Part shown: positions 12,762-17,835 of the stretch, in pieces | Position numbering within the stretch: the first letter of the stretch is position 1 | How the letters are laid out: each line of letters starts with the position of its first letter | DNA from: an uncultured Anaerolineaceae bacterium | GTDB lineage: Bacteria; Chloroflexota; Anaerolineae; Promineifilales; Promineifilaceae | Reading direction: 5' to 3' | DNA: 17,835 nt | Assembly: GCA_937967805.1 (NCBI GenBank) | Contig: CALBTC010000436.1 | Span: 1 to 17,835, forward strand | The notes under the pieces: generated by a model | What the model was told of the DNA's origin: nothing | The model's database searches: none | What the model saw: only the letters and a program-made list of their open reading frames with translations | Translations under genes and position numbers: made by a program

Positions 12762-14726
12762 TCACGATGGCGCACTCTGATTCTCAAAGCGCAGCATCGC
12801 TTCATCCAGTTTGTCGGGCGCGCCAAACAGGGTGACCTTATCGCCTAACTTAAGCTGCGTGTGTCCGTGGGAGACCAACGTTTGCTGGTCGCGGCGCACA
12901 GACAAAATCAGGACGTCCAGCGGCAGGCGCAGTTCGCGCAGCGTGATGCCGTCCAGATCACGGTTGCGCATCTCGATGTCCACAATTTCTTGCTGATGTT
13001 CGCCACCCAGCAGGAGTGTTGATGAAGAAGGTGCCCGCACAAATTGTTCAAGTAGGGAGACAACGGCCGTATCCGGTTCCACAATCAACGCCCCCAACTC
13101 TTGCAGTGCCGGATGCAGCTCCCGGTCGCGGGAATGCACCACCACCGTTTCTGTACCAAAATGTTCATAAATCAGCTCGCAAACCCGCAAATTTTCTTCG
13201 TCAGACAACATCAGCACAAAGCTGTCTGCCTGAGCCGCTTCCAACGATTGCAGCGACGCCAGCGAAAAATCCGGCAGCAGACGCACGTCCAGGGCATTGC
13301 TGTCCAACAGCGCCAGGCGCATTTGCATCCGATCATTGTCTAAAGCGGCCAGGCGCACCTGCCAATGGTGCGCTTTAAGCTTTCGCGCCAGCGTCACCGA
13401 TTGTGGGTTGAGTCCCAGAATGATGACATCACGCACCCCATCGAAGGGGGCTGCTTCTGCCTGCACATGGGACTCTCCCATGCGGTTCAGCGCCAGCTTA
13501 AACAAAATCGGGCCAACAATCTCGTTCAGCACCACCATGGCGATAATGGTGGTGGCAAACGCATCTCCCCATCCAGGAAACGCCACGCCTACCTCTTTGG
13601 CCAGCCCCAGGGCCACACCAGCCTGCGTCACAAAAACCATCCATTTGTACCGATTGCTTTTGAGCGAGTCCCCAGCCAACGTGCCGCCGGCAAACGAGCC
13701 GATGAGAATGACTACCCCGCGAATGAGGGCCAGGGCCAGGGCAATGGGCCACACCTGGGCCAAAATTTCCAGCTTGAGCCCTTCTCCCACATGGGTGAAA
13801 AAGGCAACGTAAACATACGGTCCAACGTTATGTAAAATCTCGGCAAATTCCAATCGTCTTTGGCTGTAATTGTTAATGATAAAACTGCCGACCATACAGA
13901 TGAGCAAGGGTTCCAGCAAAATTTCAAATGGAAAGTTGTCGTGTGTATATTCACGCACCTGCGCCGAGAAGACGTAAACGGCAAAGCCCAAAGCCAGGAT
14001 CACGGCCGTTTTCACCACAGGCCGCCAATGTCGCTGCAACACCAAAAGCAGCAGGCGGCTCAACAGATACCCTATTGCCACAGACAGCAGCAGCTCAACC
14101 GCCAGCAGCAGCAGCAGCGAAAGATTGATCGACACGCCCGTCAGCACCGCGCCGGCAATATCGGCGCTGATGGCAAACAGGACGATCACCAGCACGTCTG
14201 AAATGACCGTGACGCCCAGCGCCAGTTGAGTAAACGGCCCGCGCGCCCGCAGCTCGTTGATCAAGGCAATGGCCACCGATGGCGAACGGGCGACCATGAT
14301 GGTGGCGGCCATCAAGGCAATGGCCACCTGGCCGGTCACCGAAAAAGATTGCATGAACGGGATAAAGTCGGCCAGCATAAAGACCGCCAGCGTGCCGCCA
14401 ATCACGGTGACAAAGACGATAACGGCCGTAACCATCCCAATACTGCGCAGCCGCCCCCGAATTTCCGGTATGTACAGCTCGCTGCCGGCGGCAAAAGCGA
14501 TAAAGGCCAATGAAATCTCGTCAACAAAGCGAAGTGATTCCACAACGTCTTCCTGGGCAAATTCCAGCACAAACGGCCCGGCCAACAGGCCGGTAAATAG
14601 GTAGCCGCTAATTTTGGGAAGCCCAAGATAAGAGAAAAGCCGCCCGACTTGCCAGGAGGCAAGGGCAACCAGGCTAAAATTGAGAAGAAAAATAGATAAT
14701 TGAGGGAATTGTTCAAGGATGTCCAT
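12762..14726 (-). CDS. CPA2-type cation/proton antiporter with C-terminal RCK (TrkA-N/TrkA-C) module
   Basis: The 654-residue product has about 12 membrane segments in residues 10-415 (Na_H_Exchanger fold). GLPKISGYLFTGLLAGP (35-51) and MVARSPSVAIALINE (144-158) are typical KefB/KefC/CPA2 stretches. A single acidic residue occurs in the crossing helix VTVISDVLVI (Asp177), where electrogenic members carry DD; this suggests electroneutral exchange. Residues about 432-555 form a Rossmann-type TrkA-N domain (DVIILGLNPQSV, with the glycine motif reduced to GLNPQS), and about 575-650 form a TrkA-C domain ending in LGDKVTLFG. Known relatives exchange K+ or Na+ for H+ and are gated by nucleotides through RCK. 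The altered glycine motif may weaken NAD(H) binding. ATG 14726 has CGAGG shortly upstream. It is the first gene of a probable two-gene operon. Confidence 0.88.
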   Translation of the reverse strand: MDILEQFPQLSIFLLNFSLVALASWQVGRLFSYLGLPKISGYLFTGLLAGPFVLEFAQEDVVESLRFVDEISLAFIAFAAGSELYIPEIRGRLRSIGMVTAVIVFVTVIGGTLAVFMLADFIPFMQSFSVTGQVAIALMAATIMVARSPSVAIALINELRARGPFTQLALGVTVISDVLVIVLFAISADIAGAVLTGVSINLSLLLLLAVELLLSVAIGYLLSRLLLLVLQRHWRPVVKTAVILALGFAVYVFSAQVREYTHDNFPFEILLEPLLICMVGSFIINNYSQRRLEFAEILHNVGPYVYVAFFTHVGEGLKLEILAQVWPIALALALIRGVVILIGSFAGGTLAGDSLKSNRYKWMVFVTQAGVALGLAKEVGVAFPGWGDAFATTIIAMVVLNEIVGPILFKLALNRMGESHVQAEAAPFDGVRDVIILGLNPQSVTLARKLKAHHWQVRLAALDNDRMQMRLALLDSNALDVRLLPDFSLASLQSLEAAQADSFVLMLSDEENLRVCELIYEHFGTETVVVHSRDRELHPALQELGALIVEPDTAVVSLLEQFVRAPSSSTLLLGGEHQQEIVDIEMRNRDLDGITLRELRLPLDVLILSVRRDQQTLVSHGHTQLKLGDKVTLFGAPDKLDEAMLRFENQSAPS

Positions 14727-14893
14727 AAGCCTCGTAGCGTATCACGTCTGAGCCTGCCAGACGATAGGATGACGGTTATCTCACTTTGTTTTTAACTAAA
14801 CTGGGGAAATGGGCGTGCCGCCTGGTAATTTATAAATTGGTCGGTGCTGCGCAGCCTGATTTTAGCGAATAATAGCAGAATTAAAAAATTGCT

Positions 14894-14921
14894 CTTGAAA
14901 TTGTGTATACTGTTATTCAAG
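14894..14921. promoter_or_regulatory. Operator-like dyad upstream of the cyclase gene
   Basis: CTTGAA (14894-14899) and TTCAAG (14916-14921) are perfect complements, placed exactly symmetrically around the palindrome GTATAC (14905-14910), giving CTTGAA-N5-GTATAC-N5-TTCAAG. TATACT at 14906-14911 is a good -10 candidate, so a bound dimeric regulator would cover it; the matching -35 region is only A-rich (14881-14888). The site ends 36 bases before the start codon. The regulator is unknown. Confidence 0.45.
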
Positions 14922-14957
14922 ATCAATCGCCCTCAGAAAAGAAAAAGGAGAGACGTT

Positions 14958-15797
14958 ATGTGTTTACCGGCTTGTCAAGAGAAGATCACCCAGGCAGTTG
15001 ATATGGGTCGCCGCAACTTTTTAAAGAGCCTCGGCGCGGCTGGCGCAGCTATGGCGGTTGCCCCTGTCGGCTTAAGCTCACCGGCCCGCCACAGAAGCGG
15101 GTCTGCCATTCGTTATCGCAGGATTGTCGATTTAACCCACACGCTTTTTGAGCAGTTTCCCACCTTTTTTGGCGCACAGCAGCTTGAGGTGGAACCGCTT
15201 TTTGAAGCAGCCACAGACGGGTTCAACCTCAACCAGTGGACGATCAATGAGCATACCGGTACCCACATGGACGCCCCGTTCCATTTTTCTGACCAGGATA
15301 CGGCCGATCAAATTCCGGTGGAGAATCTGGTTGGGCCGCTGGCCGTAGTCGACATTCGGGCCAAAGCGGCGGCAGACCCGGATGCCCAGCTGACGATAGA
15401 TGATTTGATTGCCTATGAGCGCGCTTACGGCCGTATCCCCGACGGCGCCATCGTAGCCATGAACAGCGGTTGGGATCAATTTGTTAATACGCCCATGTTT
15501 CGCAACGCCGATGCCGACGGCGTGCTCCATTTTCCTGGCTTTCACCTGGAGGCCGTACAATATTTATTGGCATACCGTCACGTCAAGGGCATTATGGTAG
15601 ACACTTTGAGTCTTGACTACGGTCCCTCACCTGATTTTGCGGTTCACTTTGAATGGTTACCGGCAAACCGCTGGGGGATGGAAGCGGTGGCCAATTTAGG
15701 GCACCTGCCGCCCAAAGGTGCCACGGTGGTTGCCGGTGGCCCTAAAATTCAAGGGGCCACCGGCGGTCCCAGCCGCCTCATTGCCTTTTCACCATAA
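14958..15797 (+). CDS. Tat-exported cyclase-family metal-dependent hydrolase (kynurenine formamidase-like)
   Basis: The 279-residue product belongs to the cyclase/KynB family of metal-dependent amide and lactone hydrolases. HTGTHMDAPFHF (99-110) is the diagnostic metal-binding motif. RIVDLTHTLFE (55-65), VAMNSGWDQF (166-175), PGFHLEAVQYL (193-203, His196), GIMVDTLSLDYG (211-222) and the closing WGMEAVANL with Glu242 follow. GRRNFLKSLGAAGAAMAVAP (17-36) is a twin-arginine signal, so the folded enzyme should be exported. Fifteen residues precede the Tat motif and contain CLPAC; ATG 15003, just before the Tat motif, is an alternative, but ATG 14958 has an excellent AAGGAG seven bases upstream. 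An operator-like dyad lies at 14894-14921. The substrate is unknown; no tryptophan-degradation genes are nearby. Confidence 0.87.
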   Translation: MCLPACQEKITQAVDMGRRNFLKSLGAAGAAMAVAPVGLSSPARHRSGSAIRYRRIVDLTHTLFEQFPTFFGAQQLEVEPLFEAATDGFNLNQWTINEHTGTHMDAPFHFSDQDTADQIPVENLVGPLAVVDIRAKAAADPDAQLTIDDLIAYERAYGRIPDGAIVAMNSGWDQFVNTPMFRNADADGVLHFPGFHLEAVQYLLAYRHVKGIMVDTLSLDYGPSPDFAVHFEWLPANRWGMEAVANLGHLPPKGATVVAGGPKIQGATGGPSRLIAFSP

Positions 15798-15805
15798 AAT
15801 TCCGT

Positions 15806-15841
15806 GATGCGTTGACGTGAATTGGTTCACGTCAACGCATC
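15806..15841. terminator. Perfect 16-bp hairpin between convergent genes
   Basis: Bases 15806-15821 (GATGCGTTGACGTGAA) pair without mismatch with 15826-15841; the loop is TTGG. It begins nine bases after the cyclase stop. On the other side it contains the last codons and TGA stop (15827-15829) of the NACHT gene. Neither strand has a proper T run, so it may work as a transcript-end stabiliser as well as a bidirectional terminator. Confidence 0.65.
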
Positions 15842-17683
15842 GGCCGTTTCTCTGAAATAATCCAGCAGCAGCAGATGCACAAACATGTAGCCGCCGCCCA
15901 CCTTGCGCAGCAGGTTGCGTTCGGCGGCGTAATCTAAAAAGTGGACGTAATCGTCGGGGGCCAATTGATGTTCGCTTAAAACGCGATGCAACCGCCTGTG
16001 CTGCAAGGCGGCCAGCCCGCCATAAGCCAGTCCGGCAGAGATGCCCAAATAAAGCGAAATGCCCACGGCAAAAGGCCAAAAGGTAGCGGCGGCCGGCGGC
16101 ATGTTGAGCCAATTTGTAATGAGCCAGCCAAGCCCGAGCAGCACGGCCGTTCCCACCCCGGTGATGATGCCGATGAGACGGCCGTTCTGCGCTGACCGGT
16201 TCAATCCCTGCCCCGGCGTGGTGCGCATCTTCATCTCGTCCCGCTCCAGCGCGTGGGCCACCGTCTGGCTGATCAGGCCGACCAGCGCCAACAGAATCAC
16301 CCAGCCGCCGGAGAGCGGCGGGTCCAGGCCGCGTCCCGCCAGCCAGAGCAGCCCGCCCAGCAAACCACCGCCAACCAGCCCCAGACCGCCGCCCAGCACG
16401 GCCCGCAGCCAGCGCCAGTTGAGCGTTTCCACCGTCTCAATGCGGAACCACGACACGCGTGCCCACACCAGCAGCAGGCGAAAAAGGGCCAGCAGGCCGC
16501 CGGCCACAAGCCCGGCCCCCAGACCGGCCAACAAAGCCCGCCAATCGGCCATGAGCAGGCCAACTAATCCCGCCAGCAGGCCAACCAGCACAAACAGCCC
16601 GGCCAGCCGGGTGCGCAGGTCACCGGTAAACTGGCGCTGCTGCTCGCGGGGCAGCCAGTTCGGCTGCAAATTCTCCAGGAAGAAGATCGTCTGGTTGAAC
16701 TGGGACATCTTCTGCGCCAGCCAGCCCAGCCACTGCACGGTTTGTTCCGGCTCATAAATCGATTCGCCGCCGCGATAGCGCACCATGCGCTCGACGTAGA
16801 CGTCAAAGAGCAGCGTGCGCCCCATTTTGCGGTTGCCCAGCGACAGGGCCACGTCCTCTGGCATACGGTAGTAAGCCAGCGTCATCATGCTGAGCATGAG
16901 GGGGGATTCGGCCAGTTCGCGCAACGTCTGGTCCGTTTGCAGCGCGACGCGCAGCCCGGCCAGGCGCGGCCCCATGCTGGCCAGGTATTGGTCAATCTGC
17001 GCCAGCGACAGCGGCTGAAGCACAATCGCCTGGGCCAGGTTGAGCCGGGTGGCCAGCGCCTCGTAATCCTTCAGGCGGCAGGTGACGACGGTGGGCAGCG
17101 TGAGGTAGCGCTGGCGGAACTGGTTGATCGCCTGGGCGCAATCCACGCGGTGTTCTTGTTCCACCTCGTCCAGGCCGTCCAGCAGGGGAAGCAGTTCGCC
17201 GTTTTTGAGCCACAGCTGCCCCAGGCGGCGCGGCACTTCATACCGGTTGGCCAGCTCGTTGACCATCCAGTCGCCCAGGGGAATGTTGTTGGCCCAACTG
17301 GCCAGGCTAAACACCACGGGGATAGGATGACGGCCGTTCATCTGCGCCCGTAACAGTAAATCACTCACCAACTGCAACAGAATGGTCGTTTTGCCCGCCC
17401 CCGGCTCGCCCATGATGAGCAGCGTGCCTTCGGCCTCGTCGTACACCTCGGTGATGTGGGTGCCCAGGGGCAAGGGGGTGTCGAACAGTTCATCGGGCAG
17501 CAGGTTGTCCGGTTGGTGGTAATCGGCCGTGACCAGGTGACTGGCGACGGCATTGGTGCGGTAGGTCATGGCCAGGTCAATCAGCTCCGCGCCGTGCAGC
17601 GATTCTTGCAGCACGCCGACGAGCCAATACGTTTTCACCCGCTGGAGCATCACCTGGCGGTTGTGGTTGTTTTGTACTTCCAT
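15827..17683 (-). CDS. Membrane-embedded NACHT (STAND) NTPase
   Basis: The 618-residue product is a STAND-type ATPase. An N-terminal segment (about 9-45; NRQVMLQRVKTYWLVGVLQE) resembles the short conserved domain found before NACHT in many filamentous-bacterial proteins. Walker A is GEPGAGKTT (92-100), Walker B LLPLLDGLDEV (164-174), and the sensor strand is VVTCRLKDYE (199-208). A winged-helix-like region continues to about 355. Then follow about six membrane helices (roughly 362-378, 384-404, 429-449, 460-476, 504-525, 536-560). A C-terminal cytoplasmic helix carries YMFVHLLLLDYF (599-610). STAND proteins oligomerise on sensing a signal; prokaryotic members include anti-phage sensors. Here the membrane region would be the effector or an anchor. 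No leucine-rich, TPR or WD40 sensor domain is present. Its GGAGG ribosome-binding site lies within the hairpin at 17691-17746. Confidence 0.85.
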   Translation of the reverse strand: MEVQNNHNRQVMLQRVKTYWLVGVLQESLHGAELIDLAMTYRTNAVASHLVTADYHQPDNLLPDELFDTPLPLGTHITEVYDEAEGTLLIMGEPGAGKTTILLQLVSDLLLRAQMNGRHPIPVVFSLASWANNIPLGDWMVNELANRYEVPRRLGQLWLKNGELLPLLDGLDEVEQEHRVDCAQAINQFRQRYLTLPTVVTCRLKDYEALATRLNLAQAIVLQPLSLAQIDQYLASMGPRLAGLRVALQTDQTLRELAESPLMLSMMTLAYYRMPEDVALSLGNRKMGRTLLFDVYVERMVRYRGGESIYEPEQTVQWLGWLAQKMSQFNQTIFFLENLQPNWLPREQQRQFTGDLRTRLAGLFVLVGLLAGLVGLLMADWRALLAGLGAGLVAGGLLALFRLLLVWARVSWFRIETVETLNWRWLRAVLGGGLGLVGGGLLGGLLWLAGRGLDPPLSGGWVILLALVGLISQTVAHALERDEMKMRTTPGQGLNRSAQNGRLIGIITGVGTAVLLGLGWLITNWLNMPPAAATFWPFAVGISLYLGISAGLAYGGLAALQHRRLHRVLSEHQLAPDDYVHFLDYAAERNLLRKVGGGYMFVHLLLLDYFRETADALT

Positions 17684-17690
17684 AGTTTTT

Positions 17691-17746
17691 AACCTCCCGG
17701 AGGCTCAGCGAATGAGCTTCGCCTTAGACAAAACCTCCGGGAGGTT
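17691..17746 (-). repeat. 13-bp perfect inverted repeat masking the NACHT ribosome-binding site
   Basis: AACCTCCCGGAGG (17691-17703) is fully complementary to CCTCCGGGAGGTT (17734-17746). Each arm is itself almost palindromic, and GCTCA/TGAGC (17703-17707/17713-17717) forms an inner stem. In the NACHT mRNA the arm nearest the gene reads CCTCCGGGAGGTT, and its GGGAGG is the Shine-Dalgarno sequence, nine bases before the ATG. When folded it is fully paired. The element also separates the NACHT gene from the upstream amidohydrolase stop at 17751. Confidence 0.7.
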
Positions 17747-17750
17747 CGGA

Positions 17751-17835
17751 TTACATCAGGTTTTTGTGGATACGGCCGTTTTTCACCACCAGCCGAATAT
17801 TGTCCACATCTTCCAAACTGCGAATGTCGGCCAGC
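17751..17835 (-). CDS. C-terminal end of an amidohydrolase-like protein (partial)
   Basis: Reading leftward from the right edge, frame 17834-17751 encodes LADIRSLEDVDNIRLVVKNG, then RIHKNLM and a TAA stop. The pattern 'ADIRSLxDVxxIRLVVKNGRI' is the characteristic last strand pair of amidohydrolase-superfamily enzymes (imidazolonepropionase, prolidase-like and cytosine-deaminase-like proteins), where it closes the small beta domain beside the metal-dependent barrel. Only 27 residues are visible and the start lies outside the window, so the substrate cannot be named. An ACGGCCGT copy encodes its Asn-Gly-Arg. The NACHT gene begins 67 bases downstream on the same strand, so co-transcription is possible if the intervening hairpin does not terminate. 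Confidence 0.7.
   Translation of the reverse strand, partial: LADIRSLEDVDNIRLVVKNGRIHKNLM

Larger units (their letters stand above)
1664..17779. repeat. Dispersed octamer palindrome ACGGCCGT (31 copies)
   Basis: Exact copies start at 1664, 2195, 2551, 3127, 3260, 3401, 3686, 3937, 4107, 4544, 5435, 5722, 6536, 6603, 6738, 6837, 8733, 9526, 9815, 10427, 11132, 11551, 12419, 13063, 14002, 14422, 15427, 16143, 16178, 17330 and 17772. All lie in coding sequence. One-base variants (TCGGCCGT, GCGGCCGT) add several more. Flanks favour AACGGCCGTTT. In coding frames it often yields Asn-Gly-Arg or Thr-Ala-Val. The overall layout resembles the HIP1 octamer of cyanobacteria. Confidence 0.9.

Noticed and set aside
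17330..17779. ACGGCCGT copies as operators of individual genes
   Set aside because: They lie within coding sequence throughout the window, not in promoter positions, so a gene-by-gene regulatory role is unlikely.

Overview
This is a chromosomal window of about 57% GC (by eye), with long, well-spaced genes. It carries GAF-rich sensor kinases, Hanks-type kinase/FGE-like fusions, a membrane NACHT protein, a pentapeptide-repeat protein and many unit-doubled intergenic hairpins. That mix suggests a member of the Chloroflexota (Anaerolineae-like), most likely from an environmental genome. The assignment is inference from gene content; there is no rRNA or phylogenetic marker here. No tRNA, rRNA, CRISPR array, prophage or complete insertion sequence is visible.

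Layout. 1-360: a gene-free leader with a promoter-like site and a terminator/attenuator-like hairpin. 361-756: an HU-like DNA-binding protein, followed by two long hairpins. 931-3282: a divergent pair, an NAD-dependent sugar-nucleotide epimerase (-) and a UDP-sugar 6-dehydrogenase (+). Together they could make a uronic-acid-type UDP-sugar for surface polysaccharide. 3338-6910: three RNA-modification genes, an RsmF-like 16S rRNA m5C methyltransferase (-), a divergent tRNA-guanine transglycosylase (+) and a homologue of the aminoglycoside-resistance 16S rRNA G1405 methyltransferases (+). All three families act at or next to the decoding centre. 6985-8004: a flavodoxin fused to a pentapeptide-repeat helix (-). 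8384-10813: an orphan FHA-GAF-GAF-PAS-like histidine kinase (+). 10883-14726: a two-gene minus-strand operon, a CPA2-type cation/proton antiporter with an RCK module, then a membrane protein whose kinase domain lacks the catalytic Asp (HLN instead of HRD) and whose outer domain is FGE-like without the FGE cysteines. 14958-15797: a Tat-exported cyclase-family metallohydrolase (+) behind an operator-like dyad. 15827-17683: a NACHT NTPase with about six membrane segments (-), whose ribosome-binding site lies inside a perfect 13-bp hairpin. 17751-17835: the last 27 codons of an amidohydrolase-like gene entering from the right edge (-).

Two global features stand out. The palindrome ACGGCCGT occurs 31 times, on the order of 70-fold more than composition predicts, mostly inside genes. 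Nearly every gene junction holds a palindrome built from doubled short units, and several of these overlap stop codons. The best candidates for something new are the decoding-centre modification cluster, the antiporter/pseudokinase operon beside an FHA histidine kinase, and the RBS-masked membrane NACHT protein.
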